NCBI GenBank assembly: GCA_934120635.1
Contig: CAKOUR010000008.1
Coordinates: forward strand, 22,156 to 86,155
Source: an uncultured Bacilli bacterium
GTDB lineage: Bacteria; Bacillota_I; Bacilli_A; RF39; UBA660
Direction: 5' to 3'
Length of the DNA: 64,000 nucleotides
Numbering within the stretch: the first letter of the stretch is position 1; every line of letters begins with the position of its first letter. Shown here piece by piece: positions 9,801 to 17,129 of this stretch. The position numbers were made by a program, and so were the translations under genes. The notes under the pieces were generated by a model. The model saw nothing but the letters and a program-made list of their open reading frames with translations, was not told the origin of the DNA and searched no databases.

Positions 9801-10567
9801 ATTAATTGGTTCTTTGATGAATCTAGTGTTGTTGGCTCCCCAGGTCTTAATTTTTCATAAATCTCGATTAAGGCTTCATCTGTATTTTTAGTTGTATCTT
9901 TTTCAATTGTATTTTTTAAATAAGTATTATTATCAAATACGGATAAAATTTCTTCATCACTAGAAAGTCCAAATGCTCTTAAAAGTGTTGTTACTGGTAC
10001 CTTTCTAGTTCTATCAATTCTAACATAGATGACATCTTTAGCATCTGTCTCATATTCTAGCCAAGTTCCTCTTGTTGGAATAACTTTTGCTGCATATACA
10101 GGCTTTCCGTTTTTGTCTATTTCTTTTGAATAATACACGCTAGGTGATCTTACTAATTGAGATACGATTACTCTTTCAGCTCCATTGATAATGAATGTTC
10201 CACTATCAGTCATCAAAGGCATATCACCTAAGAATATTTCTTGTTCTTTTACCTCTCCTGTTTCGTTATTAAATAATCTAGTTTGTACTTTTAAAGGAGA
10301 TGCATAAGTGATTTGTCTGTTTTTGCATTCTTTTAAAGAATATCTTGGAGTATCAAATTCATATTCTCCAAATTCTAATGATAAACTTCCTGAAAAACTT
10401 TCGATTGGAAATAAATCTTCAAAAACTTCCTTTATTCCTTCTTTTGTAAACCATTGATATGATTCTTTTTGAATTTGTAGTAAATTATCAAGTTCTAATG
10501 AATTTTTGATCATAGAGAAATTTCTTCTTTGTCTATAATCACCGCTTTGCTTTAATTTATAAGCCAT
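6884..10567 (-). CDS. rpoB: DNA-directed RNA polymerase subunit beta
   Basis: This 1227-residue beta subunit has all conserved blocks. The rifampicin-binding segment FFGSSQLSQFMDQ through THKRRLSALGPGGL carries the sensitive-type Asp, His and Ser residues. The RDVNPSHYGRICPIESPEG and GDKMSGRHGNKGV motifs are present, and the C-terminal GQRFGEMEIWALEAYGA lies near residue 1065. After about residue 1142 comes a tail of roughly 85 residues dominated by Asp and Glu, ending IGGEF. Most Bacilli have shorter, less extreme tails. The gene has its own promoter just upstream, separate from rplJL, and is coupled to rpoC. The start is the ATG preceded by AGGGGTGA. Confidence 0.98.
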   Translation of the reverse strand: MAYKLKQSGDYRQRRNFSMIKNSLELDNLLQIQKESYQWFTKEGIKEVFEDLFPIESFSGSLSLEFGEYEFDTPRYSLKECKNRQITYASPLKVQTRLFNNETGEVKEQEIFLGDMPLMTDSGTFIINGAERVIVSQLVRSPSVYYSKEIDKNGKPVYAAKVIPTRGTWLEYETDAKDVIYVRIDRTRKVPVTTLLRAFGLSSDEEILSVFDNNTYLKNTIEKDTTKNTDEALIEIYEKLRPGEPTTLDSSKNQLITRFFDNFRYDLAKVGRYKFNKRLNITDRLLNNTLAQDIIVDGETIFTEGTKITKEVYSKLQEILKNGYGREEVKVNEELDNHNIVQVLYVHPEKFPDKKVKLMGNDQTLDTRTLTISDVYASISYYLNLLDGVGHDDEIDHLGNRRVRQVGELLQNQLKIGLSRMERVVRERMTTQDIETVTPKTLINIRPVTAVIKEFFGSSQLSQFMDQVNPIAELTHKRRLSALGPGGLSRDRAGMEVRDVNPSHYGRICPIESPEGQNIGLITSLASYAKIDKYGFIQTPYRKVENKKLTDKVEYLTANEEQDFYISQATVNVNDDMEITDATVAGRFNGENVIIPAEQVDYIDVSPQQVVSVTTSLIPFLEHDDATRALMGANMQRQALPLLTTEAPYVGTGVEYVAARDSGAVVVSKAEGIVDYVDAKKIIVKNAKGTDTYELSTFERSNQGETANHRPIVRKGDKIRRGQIIADGPSTDKGELALGKNMTIAFMTFNGYNFEDAVIMNERLVKEDVYTSLHIEDYETQCRDTKLGPEEITRDIPNVSEDARKNLDENGIIKIGTEVKEGDILVGKVTPKGMADLTSEEKLLHAIFGEKTREVRNSSLTVPHGGEGIVHDVKVYTKEDNEDLPSGVSKVVRVYIIQKRKIQVGDKMSGRHGNKGVISLILPSEDMPYLPDGTPIDIMLNPQGVPSRMNIGQILELHMGMACKKLGVHVATPVLDGASTEDVKAMMKEAGMDEDGKTVLYDGRTGEPFDHRISVGVMYFVKLHHMVDDKLHARSTGPYSLVTQQPLGGKAQFGGQRFGEMEIWALEAYGASHVLQEILTYKSDDVVGRVKVYESIVKGTPLPNPGIPEAFRVLIKEFQALGLNISVIDNNDEVVGFKELEMTDDEEEDDTPSIEEVKDNKNTSSIENELESEDSLEDEFEDVEDEEESFDEEENNEDEDYEELEEVETDFDEDFENNLDEKIGGEF

Positions 10568-10636
10568 TATTTTTTCACCCCTATGCCTTTATTTTTCGCT
10601 CTTCCACGTCAAAAAAAGATGCGTTTCCAATATATA

Positions 10637-10665
10637 ATGTTAGCATCTCTCTTGATAAAAGTCAA
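10637..10665 (-). promoter_or_regulatory. rpoB: Predicted sigma-A promoter of rpoB
   Basis: The -35 TTGACT (10665-10660) and -10 TAACAT (10642-10637) are separated by 17 bases, about 70 bases upstream of rpoB. The -35 sits in the 3' side of the preceding terminator-like hairpin. A second short hairpin (AGATGC/GCATCT plus a T run) overlaps the -10 region on the same strand. Confidence 0.6.
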
Positions 10666-10697
10666 TGGAAAAGTTTGTTTTTTCTAAACTTTTCCAC
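10664..10697 (-). terminator. Terminator-like hairpin after the DUF1292 gene
   Basis: On the minus strand GTGGAAAAGTTT pairs with AAACTTTTCCAT across a short A-rich loop. The tail following it is only weakly T-rich (GACTTTTATC), so termination may be partial. This would let some transcription from upstream enter rpoB. Confidence 0.5.
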
Positions 10698-10714
10698 TGT
10701 TCTGTTGAAATCTT

Positions 10715-10987
10715 TTATTCTTCGTTTTCCTCTATTCCCTCTCGTAGTAAATTTAAGAATTTTTTTGCTAATTTTTTATTTAATTCTTCATCTATTTCTT
10801 CAATTACAGTTTTGGTATCTTCTTCTTTTAACTCTACTATTTTTAATTCTTCCATATCTGGTTCTTCTTCTTCATCTACTGGTGCTAATAAGATGTATTG
10901 TTTGTTTTCTTCTAATAACATTTTTAAAACTGTATATTCTGTATTATCTTCTAAGGTAATAATATCATATAATTCTATCTTTTTCAT
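10715..10987 (-). CDS. DUF1292 domain protein
   Basis: This small acidic protein of 90 residues begins MKKIELYDIITLEDNTEYTV and continues with KQYILLAPVDEEEEPD, the short beta-rich pattern of DUF1292 (YrzB-like) proteins of Firmicutes, whose function is unknown. Family members usually sit next to yrrK/ruvX-type genes. Here it lies between a coiled-coil membrane protein gene and rpoB. The ATG overlaps the upstream gene's TGA by 4 bases, so the two are probably translated together. The C-terminal third is charged helix (EELNKKLAKKFLNLLREG). Confidence 0.8.
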   Translation of the reverse strand: MKKIELYDIITLEDNTEYTVLKMLLEENKQYILLAPVDEEEEPDMEELKIVELKEEDTKTVIEEIDEELNKKLAKKFLNLLREGIEENEE

Positions 10988-13524
10988 TTAGATAATCCTT
11001 TCACATTTTCTAAGTTAATATCATTAATGTTATACCAACCTTCTTCAATGGCATCTAATTGTTCTCTTGTGATTTGCATATTATTTCCACAACTTGCAAG
11101 ATATTTATCTTTGTTTGCTGTTAATACTGTTACAACTTCTCCACCATTATTTATCATTTGTTGAATATCTTGATTAGCATTTTCGTTATAAGCATATTTT
11201 CTAACAATACCTTGACCGTTAGCTATTCCTACTCCTAATACAATTCTTTTCGTGTCGTTATTAAATGTTGGAGTAAAAGCATTTTCCTGAAAATATGCAT
11301 CAAAAACATTTCTATGTATATTTCCGTTAACAGTTACTTCGCTGCCAATTCGAATTGAATTTTTATCATAATTGTTATATTCATCTGTTTCATATGAAAC
11401 ATATTGATCAACATCATCATCAAGATATGTTAGATTAGATGAATCATTTTCTATGTATGAATTTGTATCATCATATTCATATGGATTAGCATTATTATCA
11501 AGTAAGAATCCATCATCACTATCGTTTGAATAATCATTTTCTTCATTAACCGGATCTATTATCGGTTGCATATTTACAAAATCCGTATTAGAATCTTCAG
11601 CATTTGTTAGAGATTGAATTTCCTCATCTGTTAGTAATTCTGGATGATATATTTCATCACCATTACTATATGTTGTTTGAATATCAGATGAATTATCTAA
11701 CTCATCAGTATTATTTTCTATTGCTGTATTCATTTTTGGTGTAGTTATTTTTTTTGCAATTGCTGTTCCTCCTGCGCATATCAAAACTAGAGTCACTGCA
11801 ACGGAAGATATTTTTGCTATTAATCTCTTAAAAATATTCTTCTTTGGTTTTCTTACTGATTTTACCTCTTTTGATTTCTTACTTTCTTTTTTTGTTTTAT
11901 TTTCTCTAGTTTGTTTTTCTGAAGATTCTAAATTGCTTGTTGTAGATTGATTTTCTGATTTTTTTCTCAAACTTTGATCTTCTTCTGTTTGGATTTTTGG
12001 TTCCTGTTTTTCGATTGATTCTTGACCTGAGGTATCAGGATTTAATATTTTTTTTAGATTTTCTTTATGTGTTTCTTGTGGTTGCTTTGTTGGCGCTCTT
12101 AATATGCTTTTTAAATTCTCTTTATGCATTTTATCTTTTTCTTCTTGTTGATGATTTTCTGCATTTTGTAAATTTTTTTGAAAAATTGTTCTAAATTGAT
12201 TTACTAAATCATCATCGTTAGTAGTTTGTGTTGTATTAGCTAAATTGTCATTATTTTTTCCTAAGTTAGCAATTGTTTTATTTAAGGCATCATTTAATTC
12301 ATCATTAAAACTAGTAATTGGTTTCATAACTGATTCTGAAGGTTCAACCTCTGGCTCTACTTCTTCTGGGATATTATTTTTCTCAAAATTATCTTGCAAA
12401 GGAAGTGAAGCTCCTCTAGATACTAGTATGTTTGCTATCGCTTCTGTTTCATTAGCGACATCAGAAAAATCTTCTGGTAGTTTTTGTTCTTCTATATCTT
12501 TATATTTTTCTAGTATTTCTACTAGTTCACTATATCTAGATTTTAATTCTTCTGTCGATAAATTATTTAAATTTTCAAAATTTATCGTTTTATTTTGAGG
12601 AGATACATTATTTTCTAAATTATTTGAAGGACTATTATTAACTTTTTTTGTAGCATTACCATTAGGTTTAACTACTTTAGATTGTAAATTCTGATTGATT
12701 AAATTATTAATAATATTTTTAGGAACTAATTTCTTATTTTTATCAATTTCATTTTGAAGAAGAATTTTATCTCTTTCTATTTCATTTTTTTCTTGTTCAT
12801 CCCTAGCAATAGTAGTATTGATTTCTTGAAGTTTTTCTAAATCATTTAAAATGATTTCATAGCAATTTACAATTTGTGTGTTTCTTAATAACTTTCCTTT
12901 TTCTCTTCTGATATATTTTTTTATCTTCTGAAAATCTTCAAGATATTCTTTTTTAGTAATTATATCCTTTAATTCATCTAACTTTTTAAGTTCTTCTTCT
13001 AAATGCTTTAATTCATTTTTATTTATTAATATTTCATTTTTATAATCTTCTATTGTTTTAGATGATTTTCCTGTTAAATTAAGTTCATCTTGCAAATCTT
13101 GTTCAAGAATTTCTTCTTTAATGTCAATAGTATTTCTAGAAATTGCTTCTTGTAATTCTGATGGTAAAACATTTATATTTTGTTCTAAAAGAACTTCTAA
13201 TTTTTTTCTATCACTTTCTAGTTCACTTTTTTCTTGTGGACTGCTAATTTTGATTTTTTCTAGATTTTCTATACTCTTTTTATATATTTTTACCATATCA
13301 TAGGCTTTTATGATACTCTCTAATCTTGCTTTTTCTTTTTGAAGATTATCCTTATAGTTTATTGCTTGATTTTCTTCACTTTGACATTTAGAATCATACT
13401 CATATTTACTTATTTTACCTTTTTCTATTTTTAATTCATTTAATGTATGGTTGATACTCTTTAAAATTTCTTCAATCTCTTGTAGTCTTTCTTGATATTT
13501 ATTTAATATATTTTTTTCTTCCAT
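10984..13524 (-). CDS. Large coiled-coil, single-pass membrane protein of unknown function
   Basis: I do not recognise this 846-residue protein. Residues 1 to about 290 are nearly continuous heptad-like charged helix (coiled coil). Residues about 290-560 are a disordered linker rich in Asn, Glu, Gln and Lys with two similar segments, HKENLKSILRAPTKQPQET and HKENLKKILNPDTSG. A basic stretch (KKESKKSKEVKSVRKPKKN) leads into one membrane helix (ISSVAVTLVLICAGGTAIA) near residue 595. The remaining 240 residues, very Asp/Asn/Tyr rich and then more ordered, would be outside the cell. It has its own promoter and is coupled to DUF1292. Its placement between rplL and rpoB is unusual. Cell-envelope or cytoskeletal tethering is only a guess. 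Confidence 0.75.
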   Translation of the reverse strand: MEEKNILNKYQERLQEIEEILKSINHTLNELKIEKGKISKYEYDSKCQSEENQAINYKDNLQKEKARLESIIKAYDMVKIYKKSIENLEKIKISSPQEKSELESDRKKLEVLLEQNINVLPSELQEAISRNTIDIKEEILEQDLQDELNLTGKSSKTIEDYKNEILINKNELKHLEEELKKLDELKDIITKKEYLEDFQKIKKYIRREKGKLLRNTQIVNCYEIILNDLEKLQEINTTIARDEQEKNEIERDKILLQNEIDKNKKLVPKNIINNLINQNLQSKVVKPNGNATKKVNNSPSNNLENNVSPQNKTINFENLNNLSTEELKSRYSELVEILEKYKDIEEQKLPEDFSDVANETEAIANILVSRGASLPLQDNFEKNNIPEEVEPEVEPSESVMKPITSFNDELNDALNKTIANLGKNNDNLANTTQTTNDDDLVNQFRTIFQKNLQNAENHQQEEKDKMHKENLKSILRAPTKQPQETHKENLKKILNPDTSGQESIEKQEPKIQTEEDQSLRKKSENQSTTSNLESSEKQTRENKTKKESKKSKEVKSVRKPKKNIFKRLIAKISSVAVTLVLICAGGTAIAKKITTPKMNTAIENNTDELDNSSDIQTTYSNGDEIYHPELLTDEEIQSLTNAEDSNTDFVNMQPIIDPVNEENDYSNDSDDGFLLDNNANPYEYDDTNSYIENDSSNLTYLDDDVDQYVSYETDEYNNYDKNSIRIGSEVTVNGNIHRNVFDAYFQENAFTPTFNNDTKRIVLGVGIANGQGIVRKYAYNENANQDIQQMINNGGEVVTVLTANKDKYLASCGNNMQITREQLDAIEEGWYNINDINLENVKGLSK

Positions 13525-13545
13525 ACTGTTTCACCTCTTGATAAA

Positions 13546-13574
13546 ATTTTAACATAAAGTTTAATTTTATTCAA
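13546..13574 (-). promoter_or_regulatory. Predicted sigma-A promoter of the coiled-coil/DUF1292 operon
   Basis: TTGAAT (13574-13569), a 17-base spacer and TAAAAT (13551-13546) lie just upstream of the GAGGTG Shine-Dalgarno site of the 846-residue protein. They follow the rplL terminator, so the gene pair is its own transcription unit. Confidence 0.65.
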
Positions 13575-13614
13575 TTATTCTCTTTATGATTTACATTAAG
13601 TTTTTTGTTTTGTC

Positions 13615-13643
13615 AAAAAAAAGAATCGAGTTATCGATTCTTT
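13615..13643 (-). terminator. rplL: Terminator after rplL
   Basis: AAGAATCGA pairs with TCGATTCTT across a TAAC loop, followed by eight T residues on the minus strand. It closes the rplJ-rplL unit. Confidence 0.9.
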
Positions 13644-13653
13644 ATCATAAATA

Positions 13654-14022
13654 TTATTGTAATTCTACTGAAGCTCCAGCTTCTTCTAATTGAGCTTTTA
13701 ATGCGTCTGCTTCTTCTTTTGCTACGCCTTCCTTAATTGCTCCACCATTGTCAGCGATTTCTTTTGCTTCTTTTAATCCTAAACCAGTTACTTCTTTAAT
13801 AATTTTGATTACTGGTAATTTGTTTGCTCCTGCTGCTGTTAATACAACATTAACTTTAGAAGGACCAGTTTCTTCAGCTGCTGCAGCTGGTGCTGCTGCT
13901 ACTGCTACTGCACTTGGATCTACTCCAAATTCCTCCTTCATTGCATCTACTAATTCTTTAATTTCAAGAATTGTCATTTCTTTTAATGAACTAATAAATT
14001 CATCTTTTGTTAATTTTGCCAT
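13654..14022 (-). CDS. rplL: 50S ribosomal protein L7/L12
   Basis: This 122-residue stalk protein has an N-terminal dimerisation domain, an Ala-rich hinge (VAVAAAPAAAAEE near residue 40), and a C-terminal factor-binding domain with KLPVIKIIKEVTGLGLKEAKE. It recruits GTPase factors to the ribosome. It lies 27 bases after rplJ in the same transcript, with a good AAGGAGG site. A strong terminator follows, so it is not obligatorily co-transcribed with rpoB. Confidence 0.98.
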   Translation of the reverse strand: MAKLTKDEFISSLKEMTILEIKELVDAMKEEFGVDPSAVAVAAAPAAAAEETGPSKVNVVLTAAGANKLPVIKIIKEVTGLGLKEAKEIADNGGAIKEGVAKEEADALKAQLEEAGASVELQ

Positions 14023-14049
14023 TATAAATTCCTCCTTATATTTTTATTA

Positions 14050-14544
14050 TTAATTTTCTTCTTTTTCTTTTGAATATAAATCTAGACAGATAGATAAATC
14101 TCTTACAGTACCCATTAATCCACCTGCTAACATTGTTAACAATCCTTCTCTTGATGGAATTGATGCATATGAATTTAATTCTTCTACATTTGCAACCTTT
14201 CCTTCTACTACTCCAGCCTTTAATTCTAAAGCTTCGTGATTTTTAGCAAATTCACTAATAATTTTTACTGGAGCAAGTTCATCACTAGAGAATGAAATTG
14301 CTGTTGGTCCTTCTAGATAATTATCTAATTCTAGACCACTATCTGCGATCGCTCTTTTTGCTAAAGTATTTTTATATACTTTATAGTCAGATCCTGATTC
14401 TCTTAAATTTCTTCTTAATTCAGTTACTTCTGATACTTTTAATCCACGAGGATCAAATAAAACGATCGATTTTGCATTGGCGAATTTTTCTTTTATTTCG
14501 TCAATAACAACTTGCTTTTGTTCTAGGATTTTAGCATTTGCCAT
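14050..14544 (-). CDS. rplJ: 50S ribosomal protein L10
   Basis: This 164-residue L10 forms the base of the L7/L12 stalk. Recognisable segments include VVIDEIKEKFANAKSIVLFD and YKVYKNTLAKRAI, with a C-terminal helix that carries L12 dimers. It is preceded by a typical L10 leader with an attenuator hairpin, and a consensus promoter overlaps the end of rplA. This implies autoregulation by the L10-L12 complex binding its own mRNA. Confidence 0.98.
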   Translation of the reverse strand: MANAKILEQKQVVIDEIKEKFANAKSIVLFDPRGLKVSEVTELRRNLRESGSDYKVYKNTLAKRAIADSGLELDNYLEGPTAISFSSDELAPVKIISEFAKNHEALELKAGVVEGKVANVEELNSYASIPSREGLLTMLAGGLMGTVRDLSICLDLYSKEKEEN

Positions 14545-14700
14545 CTATAACAACTCCTTTCTGTTCTTTATGCCTTAAAAAATCTCTCAGAATAATTTCC
14601 GAGAGATAAAAAGATTCTTCCACTTTATTCCTCGGTAAGATTATTAAACACTTTTTTTGTGTCCTTACTGTCTTGGGCATAAATTTCTGATTACGCGTTA
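14545..14700 (-). promoter_or_regulatory. L10 leader (ribosomal protein L10-L12 binding mRNA element)
   Basis: The 5' UTR of rplJ contains the recognisable L10-leader core CTTACCGAGG with AAAGTGGAAG nearby, flanked by long-range pairing (ATGCCC near the 5' end with a distal GGCAT). An intrinsic terminator hairpin lies downstream in the same leader. In Firmicutes this element binds L10(L12)4 and controls rplJL by attenuation. The assignment is by motif and position. Confidence 0.85.
14577..14607 (-). terminator. Attenuator hairpin in the L10 leader
   Basis: On the minus strand ATCTCTCGG pairs with CTGAGAGAT and is followed by six T residues, 33 bases before rplJ. This is the expected attenuation terminator of the L10 leader. 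Confidence 0.8.
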
Positions 14701-14701
14701 T

Positions 14702-14730
14702 ATTATATAATACTTAAAATTATTTGTCAA
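14702..14730 (-). promoter_or_regulatory. rplJ: Perfect-consensus sigma-A promoter of rplJL
   Basis: TTGACA (14730-14725), exactly 17 bases, and TATAAT (14707-14702). The -35 hexamer overlaps the last codons of rplA (its TTGAC is in the Val-Asp codons), so the promoter is partly coding sequence. Confidence 0.85.
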
Positions 14731-15415
14731 CACTTGTTAAATCAATTTTTACTCCAGGTCCCATTGTAGATGAGATAGAGATATTTTTAACATAGTTTCC
14801 TTTAGCAGTTGATGGTTTTGCTTTAAGTATTACTTCGATAAATGCTTTTAAGTTTTCTACTAATTTTGCATCTTCAAAACTAGTTTTTCCGAAAATACCA
14901 TGAACGTTACCATAACTATCTGTTCTATAGTTTACTTTACCTTTTTGAGTTTCTTCTATTGCTTTTGCTACATCTGTAGTAACTGTACCTGTTTTAGGGT
15001 TAGGCATTAATCCTTTAGGTCCTAATAATTTACCAATTTTACCTAATTGAGGCATCATTTCTGGAGTTGCGATGATAACATCAAAGTCAAACCAATTTTC
15101 TTTAGCAATTTTATCAATCATGTCAACATCTCCTACATAATCTGCTCCAGCAGCAGTAGCAGCTTTGGCTTGATCTCCTTTTGCTAATACTAAGATTTTT
15201 TTTGTTTTACCAGTTCCGTGTGGTAATACAACAGCTCCTCTTAATTGTTGGTCAGCTTTTTTTACATCTAGGTTTAAGTTCATTGCTACTTCTAGAGTTT
15301 CATCAAATTTAGAATTTGATGTTTTCTTTACTAATGCAACGGCTTCTTCAATAGAATAACTTTTATTTTTATCAACTTGTTCTAAGTTTGCAACGTATCT
15401 CTTGCTCTTTTTCAT
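14720..15415 (-). CDS. rplA: 50S ribosomal protein L1
   Basis: This 231-residue L1 is of normal length. Its signatures include KFDETLEVAMNLNLD, VVLPHGTGK and the binding segment LGPKGLMPNPKTGTVT at residues about 130-145. It forms the L1 stalk controlling E-site tRNA exit and commonly represses its own operon by binding mRNA. The rplK-rplA spacer holds a small hairpin that could serve as such a site. The end of the gene overlaps the rplJ promoter. Confidence 0.98.
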   Translation of the reverse strand: MKKSKRYVANLEQVDKNKSYSIEEAVALVKKTSNSKFDETLEVAMNLNLDVKKADQQLRGAVVLPHGTGKTKKILVLAKGDQAKAATAAGADYVGDVDMIDKIAKENWFDFDVIIATPEMMPQLGKIGKLLGPKGLMPNPKTGTVTTDVAKAIEETQKGKVNYRTDSYGNVHGIFGKTSFEDAKLVENLKAFIEVILKAKPSTAKGNYVKNISISSTMGPGVKIDLTSVDK

Positions 15416-15430
15416 TTTTTTACCTCCTTT

Positions 15431-15459
15431 GTGGTTCGTGCGGACTTTAATCCTTCCAC
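15431..15459 (-). promoter_or_regulatory. Hairpin element in the rplK-rplA spacer
   Basis: The mRNA reads GTGGAAGGA, about 13 bases, then GAACCAC, so GTGG can pair with CCAC around a loop containing GTCCGC. The same GTGGAAGGA and GAACCAC words occur in the rplK leader. It could be an autoregulatory r-protein (L1) site. This is inferred from the repeated words and position only. Confidence 0.4.
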
Positions 15460-15489
15460 TTAATAGGAATTATCCTACTCTAGGAATTA

Positions 15490-15909
15490 TTAATCTTTAA
15501 TTTCGATTCCCATGTTACGAGCTGTTCCTTCTACAATTTTCATTGCAGAGTCAACATCGTAAGCATTTAAATCTGGCATTTTAGTTTCAGCAACTTCTTT
15601 TAATTGGTCACGAGTAATTGTTGCAACAGTTTCACCTTTAGTTGTTCCTTTTGCAATTTTAGCAACCTTTTTAAGTAAGAATGGTGCTGGTGGAGTTTTT
15701 AATACTAAGTCGAAACTTCTATCATCATAGATAGTGATTTCAACTGGTAATACATCTCCCATTTTATCTTTTGATAAGTCATTAAATTTTGTACAAAATT
15801 CTTGTAAGTTAATTCCTGCAGGTCCTAATACTGTTCCAACTGGTGGAGCTGGTGTAGCACGTCCAGCAGGGATTTGTAATTTAATTTTCTTCGTAATTTC
15901 TTTTGCCAC
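15490..15909 (-). CDS. rplK: 50S ribosomal protein L11
   Basis: The 139-residue L11 starts at a GTG (15909), placed 8 bases after AGGAGG. An in-frame upstream GTG overlaps that Shine-Dalgarno site and is not a plausible start. The N-terminal domain contains LQIPAGRATPAPPVGTVLGP. The C-terminal rRNA-binding domain contains KTPPAPFLLKKVAKI and ends with ARNMGIEIKD. It binds the GTPase-associated 23S rRNA and mediates the stringent response. It is followed by rplA after an 74-base structured spacer. Confidence 0.98.
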   Translation of the reverse strand: MAKEITKKIKLQIPAGRATPAPPVGTVLGPAGINLQEFCTKFNDLSKDKMGDVLPVEITIYDDRSFDLVLKTPPAPFLLKKVAKIAKGTTKGETVATITRDQLKEVAETKMPDLNAYDVDSAMKIVEGTARNMGIEIKD

Positions 15910-16050
15910 GAAAAACACCTCCTAATTAAATTTGTTATTTTTTCGCGAGTGGTTCAAACGGGTGGAAAAGTTAGATTTGGTAATTGTCCGCCCTCTTCTT
16001 TTTACTTTTCTCTCCTTCCACTTATTAAACCTAATACTTGCTGCGGTTAT
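15910..16050 (-). promoter_or_regulatory. Structured rplK leader
   Basis: The roughly 140-base 5' UTR contains AAGTGGAAGGA (16021 region), a purine run, GGGCGGACAATTACC, ACTTTTCCACCC and GAACCAC. GTGGAA can pair with TTCCAC. Both GTGGAAGGA and GAACCAC recur before rplA. Regulation by an r-protein is plausible but unproven. Confidence 0.4.
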
Positions 16051-16051
16051 A

Positions 16052-16080
16052 ATCATAACATAATTTTTTTTCATTTTCAA
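16052..16080 (-). promoter_or_regulatory. rplK: Predicted sigma-A promoter of rplK-rplA
   Basis: TTGAAA (16080-16075), 17-base A-rich spacer, TATGAT (16057-16052), in the nusG-rplK gap. It makes rplKA separately transcribable from secE-nusG. Confidence 0.7.
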
Positions 16081-16121
16081 CTATTAATTGCTTTTATTTC
16101 AGTAAATACATACCTTTTTTA

Positions 16122-16658
16122 CTAATCGATACTAGAAATATCTGCTAAATCTACTTCAACTTTAGTTGCTTGACCAAATAAATCCACGTTTACGTTTAAT
16201 TTTTGGGTTTTCATATCAACACTTTCAATTGTACCTTCCATATCTTTGAATGGTCCTTCTAAGATGCGTACCTTTTTTCCTGATTCTAATTCTTTAGAAG
16301 CATCTATTCTGCTTAAGCCCATCTTACCTAGAATGTCATCTACTTCATTTGGTGGTAATGGGATTGGTTTTGCTCCTTTTCCAGATGATCCAATAAAGCC
16401 TGTTACTCCTTGTGTATTTCTTACGATATACCATGCTTCATCAGACATTACCATTTCTACTAAAACATATCCTGGTAACATTTTTTTGATTTTTTCTTTT
16501 TTTATTCCATCTTTTACTTCAACAATTTTTTGTTCTGGTACAACGACACGATAAATATTTTTGTGAAGTTCCATAGAATTAATCATCATTTCTAATTTTT
16601 CTTTTACTTTATATTCGTAACCTGTTACTGTTGTTACTACATACCATTCTTTTTTCAT
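16122..16658 (-). CDS. nusG: Transcription termination/antitermination protein NusG
   Basis: This 178-residue NusG starts with KEWYVVTTVTGYEYKVKEKLE (the NGN domain) and includes MLPGYVLVEM and YIVRNTQGVTGFIG. It ends with a KOW domain (GKKVRILEGPFKDMEGTIESVD). It couples RNA polymerase pausing and elongation to the ribosome or Rho. The ATG overlaps the secE stop by one base (TAATG). The conserved secE-nusG-rplK-rplA order confirms the assignment. Confidence 0.98.
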   Translation of the reverse strand: MKKEWYVVTTVTGYEYKVKEKLEMMINSMELHKNIYRVVVPEQKIVEVKDGIKKEKIKKMLPGYVLVEMVMSDEAWYIVRNTQGVTGFIGSSGKGAKPIPLPPNEVDDILGKMGLSRIDASKELESGKKVRILEGPFKDMEGTIESVDMKTQKLNVNVDLFGQATKVEVDLADISSID

Positions 16659-16849
16659 TATGCGCTCACACTCCTTAATAGCGATACTAATAGGTCAATT
16701 ACATAAAAATACGCTCCTAGCGCTACCATAAAACCTATTGTTGTTAAAGAGTACTTTGCTAAATCTTTTCCGTTTGTCCAACGAATACGACTGATTTCTT
16801 TTTTTACTCCTTTGAAATAATTTTTGATTCCATTGATTATTTTTTTCAT
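16658..16849 (-). CDS. secE: Preprotein translocase subunit SecE
   Basis: This 63-residue SecE has an amphipathic N-terminus (FKGVKKEISRIRWTNGKDL), the SecE signature, followed by one membrane helix (TTIGFMVALGAYFYVIDLLV). It stabilises SecY in the translocon. The ATG at 16849 is preferred over an in-frame TTG one codon upstream because GGAGG is 6 bases before the ATG. It is coupled to nusG. Confidence 0.95.
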   Translation of the reverse strand: MKKIINGIKNYFKGVKKEISRIRWTNGKDLAKYSLTTIGFMVALGAYFYVIDLLVSLLRSVSA

Positions 16850-16907
16850 CAAAATCCTCCTTTAATCTTGTATTTGACTAAAATAAAAACACCTTCGTGT
16901 TGGTATA

Positions 16908-16936
16908 AATATAGCACTAGCAAGTGTTTTTGTCAA
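16908..16936 (-). promoter_or_regulatory. secE: Predicted sigma-A promoter of secE-nusG
   Basis: TTGACA (16936-16931), 17 bases, TATATT (16913-16908). A five-bp hairpin AACAC-GAAG-GTGTT followed by a T-rich stretch lies in the short leader just after the start site and could act as a weak attenuator. Confidence 0.8.
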
Positions 16937-17026
16937 TTATATTCCACATATTTTAGGATAAAATACTTCATTATCTTTTTCCTATTTATATAAAGGAAAG
17001 TTTTTATAAGTATTTTTATACTTTAT

Positions 17027-17045
17027 TTGGTAATAATATTACCAA
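17027..17045. promoter_or_regulatory. Palindromic operator candidate upstream of XRE gene
   Basis: TTGGTAATA-A-TATTACCAA is a perfect 9-bp inverted repeat around one base. It is followed 5 bases later by a third half-site (AGGTAATATT). It lies about 50 bases before the -10 (TATAAT at 17094-17099) of the XRE regulator, a plausible autoregulatory site. Confidence 0.55.
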
Positions 17046-17129
17046 TATAGGTAATATTTAAATCATATTGTTTTTTGTGCTGAAAAGTATGTTTATAATG
17101 ATTTTATTGTTGTTTTAGGAGTTGATAGT

